Positions 8,922-17,651 of a stretch of DNA of 64,000 nucleotides are shown piece after piece (within the stretch, counting starts at the first letter, position 1; every line of letters begins with the position of its first letter). The notes below the pieces were generated by a model that had not been told where the DNA came from, did not search any database, and saw only the letters and a list, made by a program, of their open reading frames with translations. The position numbers were made by a program, and so were the translations under genes. Source of the stretch: SIG299 sp051880375 (GTDB taxonomy: Bacteria; Bacillota; Clostridia; Lachnospirales; Lachnospiraceae); contig JBJENV010000004.1 of the NCBI GenBank assembly GCA_051880375.1, positions 38,203 to 102,202 on the forward strand, read 5' to 3'.

Positions 8922-9631
8922 TACTTCATCACCTCTCCCCAGTAACGTGTCAGCGCCTCCATAAACTCCCGCTTTCTGGCACGGCTCAGCATCAGCCGCT
9001 CTCCTTTTACCGACGCAACGCCGTCCTTCACTCCTTCAACGTGAGCAAGATTAATCAGGTAACCTTTATTTCCCCGATAAAAGTTCAGCGGTTCGAGTGT
9101 TTCTTCCAGCTCCCTCATTGTGCCGGATGCTTCATATACTCCCGCTGCCGTATGAAAATTTAGCGTATGCCCCTGACTTTCAATATAATAAATATTTGCC
9201 ACATCAAGGCGGATTGTTCCACCCTTTACGCTGATGAAGATGTTTTTGTTCTCCCGCTTCTTCATACGGACAATCGCACGGTTCAGCCTCTGAGAAAAGG
9301 CAAAATAAGAAACCGGCTTCAACACATAATCCAGTGCATCTACCGCATAGCCACGGATTGCATACTGTGGCATATTGGTAATAAAAATAATCACCACTTC
9401 CGTATCTACCTTCCGGATTTCCTCCGCCGCAGACATTCCGTCCATAAATTTCATTTCTACATCCATCAAAATAATATCGTATTCCGCCTTATACTTATGT
9501 ACAATTTCATCGCCGTCCGAAAACAGGGAAATCTGAAAAGTCTCCCCGTTTTCCTTTTCGTATTTCTTTAAAAATTCCTGAAGCTGCAGCGCATATGTCT
9601 CTTCATCTTCAACGATAGCGATTCGTATCAT
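8921..9631 (-). CDS. LytTR-family response regulator
   Basis: 236 residues. The receiver domain has acidic residues VEDEE at 8-12, the phospho-acceptor Asp57 (IILMDVEMKF) and a conserved Lys in YVLKPVSY. The C-terminal half is a LytTR DNA-binding domain (about 130-232) with IYYIESQGHTLNFHT and the typical FYRGNKGYLINLAHV segment. It lies 10 bases after the stop of the cytoplasmic GH3 gene and overlaps the sensor gene by one base. LytTR regulators bind paired direct repeats; such repeats occur before both flanking GH3 genes, which are the likely targets. Confidence 0.92.
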   Translation of the reverse strand: MIRIAIVEDEETYALQLQEFLKKYEKENGETFQISLFSDGDEIVHKYKAEYDIILMDVEMKFMDGMSAAEEIRKVDTEVVIIFITNMPQYAIRGYAVDALDYVLKPVSYFAFSQRLNRAIVRMKKRENKNIFISVKGGTIRLDVANIYYIESQGHTLNFHTAAGVYEASGTMRELEETLEPLNFYRGNKGYLINLAHVEGVKDGVASVKGERLMLSRARKREFMEALTRYWGEVMK

Positions 9632-9641
9632 AGTGTCCCCT

Positions 9642-12038
9642 TTACTTTACAAAAAAACCTCGTATGAAATGTCCGATTCCGCGGAATGCATGGCCGTTCA
9701 CCATTTCCGTAATCGCACAGGTCATCTCTTTGTTAATAATACCACCCGTCATTTTTGCAATGCCCCGAATCGGTATATTATAAATAAACAGCAGATTCAG
9801 ATTCGGTTTTCCCTTCTTCTCGGCATGCTTCACAAGCTTTGTGAGTACGAAATAAGCAAAGCGTCCCAACCATCCCTTTGCGTAATAGAGCTGACATAAG
9901 GCATCATTTAACCCGATTTCACCGCTCCAGCCTCCGTCAGGAAGCTTCCTCCCGTAAAGTCGTTCAAATTCTGCATCCTCTACCTCTGTCACTTTCCCGC
10001 TAAAGTAGTCCGGCAGTTCTTTCCTGTCGTATCCTCCTTCCGACACGGTTCCGTGAATCATTATATCCGTTTCCAGTACCGTATCCTCTGAGCTTGCTCC
10101 TATCTCAATATGATACATGCCGCTTTCCGTTTCCCAGTTATTCGTACGGACATCAAAAAAACGGAACGCTTTATCATCCAGAGGAATGACAACTTCCTTC
10201 TCCTCGCCTGCCTTCAGAAAAACTTTCCGAAAGCCCTTCAATTCCTTAAGCGGGCGGAATACCGTATCGGATGTTGTTCCGATATAGACCTGCGTAATCT
10301 CTGCTCCGTCACGTTCTCCCGTGTTCTTTAACCGAAAACGGACTTCCTTTGCAGTTGCTGTAAGATTACTGTATGTAAATGTAGTATAACTCAAACCATA
10401 GCCAAATGGGAAGCTCACTTTTTGCCCAACCGAAGAATAGTAACGATACCCCACAAACAGACTTTCTCTGTATTCACTGTTGCGTTCCTTTCCCGGATAA
10501 TAAGCATAAGCAGGAGTATCCTCATAACGAAGCGGATATGTCTCGTTTAACTTTCCGGAAGGATTTACCGCTCCGGTTAATACACTGAGCATTGCCGAAG
10601 CGCCTGCCTGCCCTCCCAGATATCCATGTACAATGGCTTTTACTTTGTCCTTCCATGGCATTTCGATAGCAGAACCGGCAGATAGTACAACTACTACATT
10701 GGAATATCTATCCGTCAAAGCATCAATTAACTCGTTTTGCGCCTGCGGCATTCGCAGGTTCGGGCGATCCATCCCTTCAGCCTCGTTAATCTCATCCAGT
10801 CCTGCAAATACCAGAACCGCATCTGCGCCTTCTGCCACCTTTACTGCATCCTCAATCAGGCCCTGATCCGGCTTTTCGTTGCGTCGATAGCCCTGTGCAT
10901 AAGCCACCATGTTCAGCCCGCTGTCAGCAATGCAGTTCAAAATACTTTCCGGCTCTTTGGTCGGATTGACAAGAGAAGAACCTGCTCCCTGATATCTCGG
11001 AGTTTTTGCAAAATCTCCGATAACCGCCACCTTTGCTGCCTGCTTTATCGGAAGAATCCGGTCCTCGTTTTTCAGAAGTACAATGCTCTGCTCCGCTGTT
11101 TTCCTTGCCAGTGCATGATGCGCCTCAACGTCAAATCCCTTATTGCCTGCATGAGCTGCTGTTTCATTTAATTGAAAAATCACATTCAGAAATTCATCCA
11201 GACGTTTGTCAAGCTCTTCCTCTGTAAGAAATCCTTTCTCAATGGCCTGTAAAATCTCCCGTTTTCCTGCTTTTCCTGTTCCCGGCATTTCTAAATGGGA
11301 GCCGTTTTTTACTCCCAGAGCATGGTCGTTGCTCGCTCCCCAGTCAGATACCACATATCCGTCAAAGCCCCATTCATCCACCAGAATTTCCTGTAACAAA
11401 TGCTTATTTTCATTAGCGTAAACGCCATTCACTTCGTTATAAGAAGACATCATTGCTTTTGCTTTGCCTTCTTTTACCGCAATTTCAAAACCCGTGAGAT
11501 AAATTTCACGAAGCGTCCGCTCGTCTAACACCGAATTATTCGCCATACGCCGAAGTTCCTGACTGTTTACTGCAAAGTGCTTCGGACATGCCGCGATTCC
11601 CCGGCTTTGAATTCCCCTCACATAAGCTGCTGCCATTTTCCCCGAGAGATACGGATCCTCAGAAAAATATTCAAAATTTCGTCCGCAAAGAGGACTCCGC
11701 TTAATGTTCAGCCCGGGTCCTAAAATCACGTGAACCCCCATGGATATTGCTTCTTCCGCCAGGGCATTTCCAAGTTCCTCCGCCAGTCTCTCATCCCAGC
11801 TGTTAGCAACTGTTGCCGCTGTTGGAAAACAGGTAGCCGGCATACTGGAACCAAGTCCCAAGTGGTCCCCGGCATCCGGATTCTGTGTTCTCATTCCATG
11901 AGGTCCATCGGACATCATGATGGACGGAATATGGTATTTAGGATAATCCACACTCTGCCAAGTGTTTTTTCCCGACATCATCCGTGCCTTTTCTTCCAAT
12001 GTCATCTGTCTGATAACAGACTCGTATTTTAAGCTCAT
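9642..12038 (-). CDS. Cytoplasmic GH3 beta-glucosidase-like enzyme
   Basis: The frame runs upstream to 12176, but the ATG at 12036-12038 has an AGGAG site and gives a normal family N-terminus (MSLKYESVIRQMTLEEK), so 798 residues is preferred. Conventional GH3 order: TIM-barrel (SDGPHGMR at 43, GRNFEYFSEDP at 119, KHFAVNSQELRR at 153, nucleophile Asp232 in GYVVSDWGA), alpha/beta sandwich (QSIVLLKNEDRILP), FnIII-like domain, and a roughly 110-residue C-terminal extension of unknown role. There is no signal peptide, so it should act on imported oligosaccharides. It heads an operon with the LytTR regulator and its sensor. Exact substrate cannot be read from sequence. Confidence 0.92.
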   Translation of the reverse strand: MSLKYESVIRQMTLEEKARMMSGKNTWQSVDYPKYHIPSIMMSDGPHGMRTQNPDAGDHLGLGSSMPATCFPTAATVANSWDERLAEELGNALAEEAISMGVHVILGPGLNIKRSPLCGRNFEYFSEDPYLSGKMAAAYVRGIQSRGIAACPKHFAVNSQELRRMANNSVLDERTLREIYLTGFEIAVKEGKAKAMMSSYNEVNGVYANENKHLLQEILVDEWGFDGYVVSDWGASNDHALGVKNGSHLEMPGTGKAGKREILQAIEKGFLTEEELDKRLDEFLNVIFQLNETAAHAGNKGFDVEAHHALARKTAEQSIVLLKNEDRILPIKQAAKVAVIGDFAKTPRYQGAGSSLVNPTKEPESILNCIADSGLNMVAYAQGYRRNEKPDQGLIEDAVKVAEGADAVLVFAGLDEINEAEGMDRPNLRMPQAQNELIDALTDRYSNVVVVLSAGSAIEMPWKDKVKAIVHGYLGGQAGASAMLSVLTGAVNPSGKLNETYPLRYEDTPAYAYYPGKERNSEYRESLFVGYRYYSSVGQKVSFPFGYGLSYTTFTYSNLTATAKEVRFRLKNTGERDGAEITQVYIGTTSDTVFRPLKELKGFRKVFLKAGEEKEVVIPLDDKAFRFFDVRTNNWETESGMYHIEIGASSEDTVLETDIMIHGTVSEGGYDRKELPDYFSGKVTEVEDAEFERLYGRKLPDGGWSGEIGLNDALCQLYYAKGWLGRFAYFVLTKLVKHAEKKGKPNLNLLFIYNIPIRGIAKMTGGIINKEMTCAITEMVNGHAFRGIGHFIRGFFVK

Positions 12039-12059
12039 GTACACCCTGCTCCTCTCCAT

Positions 12060-12147
12060 TGTATCTCTATAGATACATTGTAGCAGATAAAAACACGGTT
12101 TCGCTTTTTTTTCGCAAAAGGTCGCTTTTTTTACATAAATGGTAGTA
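12060..12147 (-). promoter_or_regulatory. Promoter and operator-like repeats of the cytoplasmic GH3 operon
   Basis: A TACAAT -10 lies at 12077-12082 on the minus strand, with a poor -35. Upstream, repeats centred on ACC/GGT at 12097, 12120 and 12141 are about 21-23 bases apart. The farthest (CATAAATGGTA) closely matches the repeats before the other GH3 gene. An 18-bp inverted repeat, TGTATCTCTATAGATACA (12060-12077), overlaps the -10 edge and the start of the leader. Activation by the neighbouring LytTR regulator is inferred. Confidence 0.5.
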
Positions 12148-12150
12148 ACG

Positions 12151-12179
12151 AAAAAAGGGTGCCGCACACGCGACACCCT
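12151..12179 (-). terminator. Intrinsic terminator downstream of the 6S RNA tail
   Basis: On the minus strand AGGGTGTCGC pairs with GCGGCACCCT (one mismatch), followed by six T. It ends the transcript that begins at the 6S promoter and insulates the GH3 promoter. Confidence 0.85.
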
Positions 12180-12182
12180 ATG

Positions 12183-12330
12183 TATCTTTTGTTGCTTACA
12201 TCATATCCTTTGTATGCTGCAACACATCCTCTTTCGTGAAAGCTATCGTTTGTAAGCGTCATCTTTTGTCATGCCGTCTTTTGCAGATGCCCTCTTTTGT
12301 TCTTATCCCAAAATGCCGTTTCTTGTATTT
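12183..12330 (-). repeat. Degenerate repeat tail after 6S RNA, (A)CAAAAGA-type units
   Basis: No open frame. Read on the minus strand the segment holds about seven units beginning AAAAGA/AAACG, spaced 15-23 bases; the first few are followed by GGCAT. Examples are AAAAGAGGGCAT, AAAAGACGGCAT, AAAAGATGACGC and AAAAGATACAT. It lies between the end of the 6S fold and the terminator, so it should be transcribed with it. The units are too irregular for CRISPR. Confidence 0.5.
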
Positions 12331-12517
12331 TGACTCCTAGCCAAGCTAGGTGGGTAACCTCAGATAAGCTTCTGAAGTCCACGCGGGTACTCACGGAACA
12401 AGCCGTGCCGGAGGCATGTCATCCACTTATGAATATTGGAATCCCTTTTAAAGTAATGTAGGTTCAAAATAACAAGAGTGTCGTACACCCTAGGATGAGA
12501 TTTCTTTCTTAAATTAT
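12331..12517 (-). ncRNA. ssrS: 6S RNA (sigma-A holoenzyme regulator)
   Basis: The minus strand carries features typical of Firmicute 6S RNA. There is a closing stem (TCCTAG near 12493 with CTAGGA near 12340), a 5' side containing TTTTGAACCTACAT, and a 3' side with GAGGTTACCCACCTAG. A long, partly open hairpin lies between them, with the terminal helix GCCTCCGGCACGGC. There is no reading frame, and a very good promoter lies directly upstream. 6S RNA mimics an open promoter and sequesters the sigma-A polymerase in stationary phase. The assignment rests on remembered consensus rather than a covariance search; ends are approximate. Confidence 0.8.
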
Positions 12518-12523
12518 GATTCT

Positions 12524-12552
12524 ATTTTACTATAGGTTATGACATTTTTCAA
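12524..12552 (-). promoter_or_regulatory. Sigma-A promoter of the 6S RNA
   Basis: TTGAAA (12547-12552), a 17-base spacer and TAAAAT (12524-12529) on the minus strand. The -35 overlaps the stop codon of the upstream sensor kinase gene. Confidence 0.8.
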
Positions 12553-14015
12553 GCATTTAATTCTTCCAATATCGGGAAGGTAAAAACAAAATTCGTTCCC
12601 TCGCCGACCTTACTGTCGACTCGAATCGTTCCGTCATGCTTTAAACAAATCTGTCTTGCAATGGCAAGTCCGAGTCCGGAGCCTTTCGCATTCTGACGCA
12701 GCTTTGACTTATAAAATTTATCAAAAATGTTCGGAAGCTCTTCCTCCGAAATACCGACGCCCTCATCCCGGATGGAAATCTCCACCGTTTCTTCCTTCTT
12801 TTCCACCGTAATATAAATACTGGAATGCTCTTTGGAAAACTTAATCGCATTGTCAATAATAACAAGGAACATCTGACGCAGCCGTACATAATCCGCCAGA
12901 ATAATACACGGTTTTAACGGCAGCTTCATCACGATTTCAATCTGCTTTTCATCTGCCATTGTTTTCGCAGTACGCGTGAGATCCTTAAAAATCTGCATCA
13001 GGTTGACCGGCTCCTTTTCTACGATAAAGTCCGGATTCTGCAACTTGGAAAGAAGAAGCAGGTCTCCCACCAGCCGCTCCATACTCTGGCATTCATTTAA
13101 CATCCGTGCATAGTACTGCCGCACCTTTTCCTCGTCCGTTACCACACCATCCACCAGCGATTCCGTATAAGCACGCACAACTGTAATCGGTGTCCGCAGT
13201 TCATGAGAAACATTTGCAAAAAAGTCCAGCCGCATCTGCTCCATGTTCTTGCGTTCCACTTCATTTTCTGCCAGCTTATCGGCCAGAAAATCCATGGTCG
13301 CCGCAAGCTCACCGATTTCATCCTTCTGTCCGATTTCGGTTTTTGCCTGATAATCGCCGGAAGCAAGCTTCAGCGCTGTAGAGCGCATCACCTCTATCGG
13401 TCGTGTCAGCCATCTGGTTAAAGGAATCGCAACCGCAAATGCAATGACCAGTGCTACCATGCCACTGATTAAAATCATGGACCAGCTGCTGTTTACGACC
13501 TCCTTCTGCGTTTCCACCGGCGAATTTAGCAGGATGGCACCGGCCACCTCACCGTTGATGCCCTGTACCGGTACGCCGACTGTAATGACAGTGCATTCAT
13601 GATATTCACTGAAGCTGGTGCGCACCTCCACCCTGTTTTCAAAGGCTTTTTGCGCAATTTCCACATAATCGCCGGAAAGCGAGGAAACTTCCAGTCCGAT
13701 TGCCATATCACTTCCTAACGGGTTCTTTGCATCCGGATTTGCAACCGACCAGATTTCCGTTCCTTCCAGCTCCTTTAAGTAAATCAGATAGTTCAGCCAT
13801 TCGGTAGGATTTTTATCCGCAAAGTATTTGGAACAACGATATGCAGCACTTTCTGCCTTCGCTGTCAGCTGCCGTTCATAATCTTCTACGGTGGCGCTTT
13901 CATACATCCGCATGTAAAGCACACCAAGCAATACGGCAAACACACTGATTACCACTGCGAAGCAGATATACATTTTCACAAATAAACGATTGCTTTTACT
14001 GCCTGTCTGCTCCAT
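12549..14015 (-). CDS. Membrane sensor histidine kinase with HAMP domain
   Basis: 488 residues from the ATG at 14013-14015, which follows the regulator stop and has a GAGGA site. ATG at 14024 is an alternative, and the longest frame would need a TTG. Layout: span about 11-34, an outside sensor domain of about 140 residues, span about 178-200, HAMP (about 200-255), HisKA with His271 (FFANVSHELRTP), and a HATPase domain with DNAIKF, DEGVGIS and GSGLGLAIA boxes. It resembles the VicK/PhoR class that monitors cell-envelope state. It forms an operon with the regulator gene just upstream. Confidence 0.9.
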   Translation of the reverse strand: MEQTGSKSNRLFVKMYICFAVVISVFAVLLGVLYMRMYESATVEDYERQLTAKAESAAYRCSKYFADKNPTEWLNYLIYLKELEGTEIWSVANPDAKNPLGSDMAIGLEVSSLSGDYVEIAQKAFENRVEVRTSFSEYHECTVITVGVPVQGINGEVAGAILLNSPVETQKEVVNSSWSMILISGMVALVIAFAVAIPLTRWLTRPIEVMRSTALKLASGDYQAKTEIGQKDEIGELAATMDFLADKLAENEVERKNMEQMRLDFFANVSHELRTPITVVRAYTESLVDGVVTDEEKVRQYYARMLNECQSMERLVGDLLLLSKLQNPDFIVEKEPVNLMQIFKDLTRTAKTMADEKQIEIVMKLPLKPCIILADYVRLRQMFLVIIDNAIKFSKEHSSIYITVEKKEETVEISIRDEGVGISEEELPNIFDKFYKSKLRQNAKGSGLGLAIARQICLKHDGTIRVDSKVGEGTNFVFTFPILEELNA

Positions 14016-14016
14016 A

Positions 14017-14715
14017 TCAGCCATGTTCCTCGATTTCAAATTTATAACCGACTCCCCAGATTGTCTTTATGCTCCATTGAGGATGTTCTGCCTTATCCAG
14101 CTTTGCTCTGAGACGCTTAATATGGGAATCGACGGTTCTTGGATCTCCGTAATAGTCGTACCCCCACAGACTGTCAAGCAGGTTATCTCTGGTAAACACC
14201 TTGTTTGGATTGCTTGCCAACGTCCACATCGTTTCGATTTCCTTTTTAGTCAGTGCCATCCGTGTGCCTCCGATGCTCAAGGTATACTCCTCCAGATTGA
14301 TTTCCAGATTTCCTACCGTCAATATATTTGCGTTTGCTTCTTTCTCATTTTTTGTCATGCGGCGCAGTACGGCACGTACTCTGGCCATTACCTCGCTCGG
14401 GCTGAACGGTTTGACGATATAGTCGTCCGCCCCGATGTCGAGTCCCATAATTTTTTCAAAATCTTCTCCGCGCGCCGTGACCAGAATCACCGGCACATCG
14501 GACTTTGCACGAATTTTCCGGCATACCTCGTAGCCATCCTCCTTCGGCATCATAACGTCCAGCAGCACAACCACCGGATGATACTGATGAAACAGGCGGA
14601 TTGCCTCTTCACCGTCTGCGGCAACAACCGGTTCAAACCCTTCTTTTTTTGCATATACCGCTAACACATCCGTGATGTCCGGATTGTCATCGGCTATTAA
14701 TATATACTGCTGCAT
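14017..14715 (-). CDS. OmpR/PhoB-family response regulator
   Basis: 232 residues. Receiver domain with Asp9/Asp10, phospho-acceptor Asp53 (LLDVMMPKEDGYE) and Lys102 (YIVKPFSP). The winged-helix DNA-binding domain (about 130-228) contains LTKKEIETMWTL and the recognition helix VDSHIKRLRAKLD. It partners with the HAMP sensor kinase. Direct TGACA repeats 117-132 bases upstream, in front of the divergent Big_2 secreted-protein gene, are a plausible binding site. The gene is vicR/phoP-like, but walHI-type accessory genes are absent, so I give no symbol. Confidence 0.92.
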   Translation of the reverse strand: MQQYILIADDNPDITDVLAVYAKKEGFEPVVAADGEEAIRLFHQYHPVVVLLDVMMPKEDGYEVCRKIRAKSDVPVILVTARGEDFEKIMGLDIGADDYIVKPFSPSEVMARVRAVLRRMTKNEKEANANILTVGNLEINLEEYTLSIGGTRMALTKKEIETMWTLASNPNKVFTRDNLLDSLWGYDYYGDPRTVDSHIKRLRAKLDKAEHPQWSIKTIWGVGYKFEIEEHG

Positions 14716-14831
14716 GGTACCCCTCCTGTCTTCCTGTACTTCTTAAAATAAGTATAAAACAACGCTAACAATAACTCAAGGTAAAAATACAGGAAAAATT
14801 TTTTTTATTTTCTTACGATTTTTTTACAAAC

Positions 14832-14864
14832 TGACACGGAAGTGACAAATATGGGTAGTATACT
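14832..14864 (+). promoter_or_regulatory. Candidate response-regulator box and promoter of the Big_2 gene
   Basis: TGACA occurs at 14832-14836 and 14843-14847, 11 bases start to start, the arrangement favoured by OmpR-type dimers. TATACT at 14859-14864 is a good -10 with no matching -35 at the right distance. This fits an activated promoter. Position relative to the divergent two-component operon suggests a regulon link. Confidence 0.4.
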
Positions 14865-14910
14865 GGCTTCAGGATGTGACGCAAGGATTTACAGGTTAGG
14901 AGGAAAAGCC

Positions 14911-15708
14911 ATGAGGCTGAATGCTTATCTCAAACGGTTGATTACCCTTGGCCTAATTCTTATTCTTGCAATTGCTCTTCCACTGCCGGGCGCTGTTACC
15001 CAGGCAAGGGCAGAGGAAACTGCAGAAGTAAAATTGAATGTAAACTCTCAGGCTATCGTAAAAGGAAAAACTTTTTCCCTTTGCGTATATAATCTGTGTG
15101 AAGGACAGACGGTTTCCTTCCGGTCTTCCGCTCCGGAAATTGCTTCCGTGAACGAAGTCGGTCTTGTGACCGCAAATGCGATCGGTACAGCAACCATTGC
15201 TGTTACTGTATCAAGCGGTACAGAAATCGTGGCAGTTCTTCCGTGTGAAATTACGGTTGGACCTCCTGCTATCAGCGTTCAGTTCTCCAGGTTGGAACTG
15301 AACATGGTAATCGGACAAAAATTGACGCTCGAGCGTATTATCCAGCCGTTAAACACAGTGGAAAATGCCAAGTTTTCAAGCTATGACGCAAAGATTGCCA
15401 GCGTAAGTGCCGGCGGACGCGTTACCGCAAAATCCGAAGGTTCCACGTACATATTTGCACAGATTAATAATGGTCGCTTTGCAGTATGCAAAGTATATGT
15501 CTATGCTGATGAGTCTCTCCTTCCGGCAGAAGCTTCAGAAGAGGCCGATACGGATGAGGAACTTTCAGAAGAGGCATTAGAGGAAAGAATTACCGACCCT
15601 GTGTTAAAAAACACAGGAGTTGACTTCGAAACATTCTTAAAGAATTTGAATGCCGCAGGTAAGAATACCGAAAGTACCGACAACGGTGCGGACGAAACGA
15701 CTAACTAA
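14911..15708 (+). CDS. Secreted protein with two bacterial Ig-like (Big_2) domains
   Basis: 265 residues from the ATG at 14911, preceded by AGGAGG at seven bases; the longer frame from 14842 lacks a site. A signal peptide (basic MRLNAYLKRL, hydrophobic core, cleavage near ARAEE) leads to two Big_2 domains, marked by IASVNEVGLVTANAIGTATI and IASVSAGGRVTAKSEGSTYI. A Glu-rich C-terminal tail follows. There is no sortase motif or membrane anchor. Big_2 domains occur in surface-layer and adhesin-type proteins of this group. The gene is divergent from an envelope-type two-component system that may control it. Confidence 0.8.
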   Translation: MRLNAYLKRLITLGLILILAIALPLPGAVTQARAEETAEVKLNVNSQAIVKGKTFSLCVYNLCEGQTVSFRSSAPEIASVNEVGLVTANAIGTATIAVTVSSGTEIVAVLPCEITVGPPAISVQFSRLELNMVIGQKLTLERIIQPLNTVENAKFSSYDAKIASVSAGGRVTAKSEGSTYIFAQINNGRFAVCKVYVYADESLLPAEASEEADTDEELSEEALEERITDPVLKNTGVDFETFLKNLNAAGKNTESTDNGADETTN

Positions 15709-15721
15709 TCTTAGCGCAAGA

Positions 15722-15778
15722 AAGAGGGCGTTCCGGACTATGATATGAACCAGCATAGTTCGGACACCCTCTTTTTTT
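15722..15778. terminator. Intrinsic terminator between convergent Big_2 and dapB genes
   Basis: AGAGGGCG...GGACTATG pairs with CATAGTTC...CACCCTCT around a short loop and is followed by seven T on the plus strand. Confidence 0.85.
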
Positions 15779-15849
15779 ACTTATCGGAAGTTTTCATTTT
15801 TAGAAGGCAGATCAACGTCAGGCAATGTCTCACGGTTCTGCAGCCTTTC

Positions 15850-16608
15850 TTACAGTGCAATCACATCTTTCATGTCGTACATACCGGCACTCCGTCCGTT
15901 TAAGAACTTTGCTGCGGAAACAGCGCCCTTTCCAAAGATTGCTTTGGAGTATGCGGTGTGTTTCAATTCCACAACCTCATCTGCTCCTGCGAATAAAATC
16001 TCATGCTCTCCTACAATCGTACCGCCGCGCACCGCGCTGATACCGATTTCCTTCTTTGCTCTCTTTTCGCGTTTCTGAGAGCGGTCATACTGATAAGCAT
16101 ATTCGTTATGAAGGACCTCATTGATGGCATCTGCAAATGCAAGTGCCGTACCGGACGGAGCATCCACCTTCTGGTTGTGATGCTTTTCAATGATTTCAAT
16201 ATCAAAATCGGCAGCTGCAAGTACCTGCGTTGCGGCCTGCACAAGCTTCATCAGCAGATTGACGCCAAGTGACATATTGGCAGAGCGAAGAATGGCAAGC
16301 TCTGTCGATGCCTTCTTAATTTCTGTCAGCTGTTCTTCGCTGTAGCCGGTCGTACAAAGTACAAGCGGAAGCCTCCTTTTCTTTGCCTCCGTCAGAATGT
16401 CCGTAAGTGCAGCCGGTGCCGAAAAATCAATAAGCGCATCTGCCTCTACCGGGCATTCTGCAAGACTTTTGTACACCGGATAAGAGTCTAACTGCTCTCC
16501 CGAAATATCAATGCCTGCTACGATTTCCGCTGCAGCATCTTCTTTTACAAGGCTGCTGATGACGCGGCCCATTTTGCCGTTGCAGCCATACATAATAATT
16601 CTCGTCAT
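15850..16608 (-). CDS. dapB: 4-hydroxy-tetrahydrodipicolinate reductase
   Basis: 252 residues, normal length. It reduces the DapA product with NAD(P)H in the lysine and meso-diaminopimelate pathway, which also feeds peptidoglycan. A nucleotide-binding loop GCNGKMG lies at 8-14. The catalytic segment EKHHNQKVDAPSGTA spans 141-155, with the acid/base His pair and Lys147. The start lies one base after the dapA stop, so dapA and dapB form a tight operon read dapA then dapB. Cytoplasmic. Confidence 0.97.
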   Translation of the reverse strand: MTRIIMYGCNGKMGRVISSLVKEDAAAEIVAGIDISGEQLDSYPVYKSLAECPVEADALIDFSAPAALTDILTEAKKRRLPLVLCTTGYSEEQLTEIKKASTELAILRSANMSLGVNLLMKLVQAATQVLAAADFDIEIIEKHHNQKVDAPSGTALAFADAINEVLHNEYAYQYDRSQKREKRAKKEIGISAVRGGTIVGEHEILFAGADEVVELKHTAYSKAIFGKGAVSAAKFLNGRSAGMYDMKDVIAL

Positions 16609-16609
16609 A

Positions 16610-17494
16610 CTAAATCAAACCTACCTTCTGCATTTCCTCATAAAGCACCTTTGCATGCTCCGGCTCCATTTCGGTAAGAGGCATTCTTAACGGTCCTACC
16701 TCCATACCCATGAAGTTTAATGCCTTCTTTGCCGGAATCGGATTCACTTCGGAAAACAGAGCGCGTACCAACGGCAGATACTTCATCTGAAGCTCTAAGC
16801 TGCCCTGAACATCTCCTGCCAGATACTTTGCTACGATGTCGTGTGTTTCTCTCGGCACTAAATTAGACAATACGGAAATCACACCCTTTGCTCCGATGGA
16901 CATCATCGGAGTAATCAGCCCGTCCTCACCGGAGTAAATATCGATATCGCCCTGGCACAGCTCCAGTGTTTCGAGCGTCTGCGGAAGATTTCCGGTCGCA
17001 TCCTTCATGCCGATGATATTGTCATATTCCTTAACAAGCGTTGCCGCAGTAGCCGGAAGGATGTTGCAGCCGGTTCTGCCCGGGATATTATAAAGAATAA
17101 TCGGAAAATCCACCGACTTTGCGACGGCACCAAAGTGTGCGATTAAGCCCTTCTGCGTTGCCTTATTATAGTATGGGGTAACCAAAAGCGCTGCATCCGC
17201 ACCCGCTGCCTGCGCTTCCTTAGTCAGGTAGATTGCAGTTTCCGTACAGTTAGAGCCTGTTCCTGCAACAACAGGAATTCTGCCCGCAGTCTTCTTCACC
17301 GCATAGCGGATGCACTCCACATGTTCTTCGTGGGACAACGTGGAAGCCTCTCCCGTTGTTCCTACAATAACGATACTGTCCGTTCCGTTATTTACCTGAA
17401 AATCAATCAATTCACCGAGTTTATCATAGTTCACCTCACCGTTCTGATGAAACGGTGTTACAATTGCAACTCCTGCACCTGTAAATACTGCCAT
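16610..17494 (-). CDS. dapA: 4-hydroxy-tetrahydrodipicolinate synthase
   Basis: 294 residues from the ATG at 17492-17494, chosen because AGGAAGG lies six bases upstream and the length matches the family (about 292). It condenses pyruvate with aspartate semialdehyde. The TIM-barrel shows the pyruvate-binding TTGE (46-49), Tyr109, the catalytic Tyr135 (ILYNIPGRTG), Arg140 and the Schiff-base Lys164 (IGMKDATGN). First gene of the dapAB operon, with its own promoter upstream. No lysine riboswitch is seen in the short leader. Confidence 0.97.
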   Translation of the reverse strand: MAVFTGAGVAIVTPFHQNGEVNYDKLGELIDFQVNNGTDSIVIVGTTGEASTLSHEEHVECIRYAVKKTAGRIPVVAGTGSNCTETAIYLTKEAQAAGADAALLVTPYYNKATQKGLIAHFGAVAKSVDFPIILYNIPGRTGCNILPATAATLVKEYDNIIGMKDATGNLPQTLETLELCQGDIDIYSGEDGLITPMMSIGAKGVISVLSNLVPRETHDIVAKYLAGDVQGSLELQMKYLPLVRALFSEVNPIPAKKALNFMGMEVGPLRMPLTEMEPEHAKVLYEEMQKVGLI

Positions 17495-17541
17495 AGCCAT
17501 CCTTCCTCTCTCCATTGCGGAAATCCATATCATATCGCGTT

Positions 17542-17571
17542 ATTGTATCATTTACATAACTTTCTTGTCAA
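17542..17571 (-). promoter_or_regulatory. Sigma-A promoter of dapAB
   Basis: TTGACA (17566-17571), 18-base spacer, TACAAT (17542-17547) on the minus strand. A second possible promoter (TTGCGA, 17 bases, TATAAT) overlaps the region just upstream. Confidence 0.75.
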
Positions 17572-17651
17572 CTACATTATAAGACCGGGCGGCTTCCTTC
17601 GCAAGAGTGTTTTGTGCGCTTCCGCCCGCAAAAAGTGCTGTCCGTCTTATG

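Noticed and set aside
12183..12330. Repeat units considered as a CRISPR array
   Set aside because: Units are short, irregularly spaced (15-23 bases) and degenerate; no cas genes are nearby.
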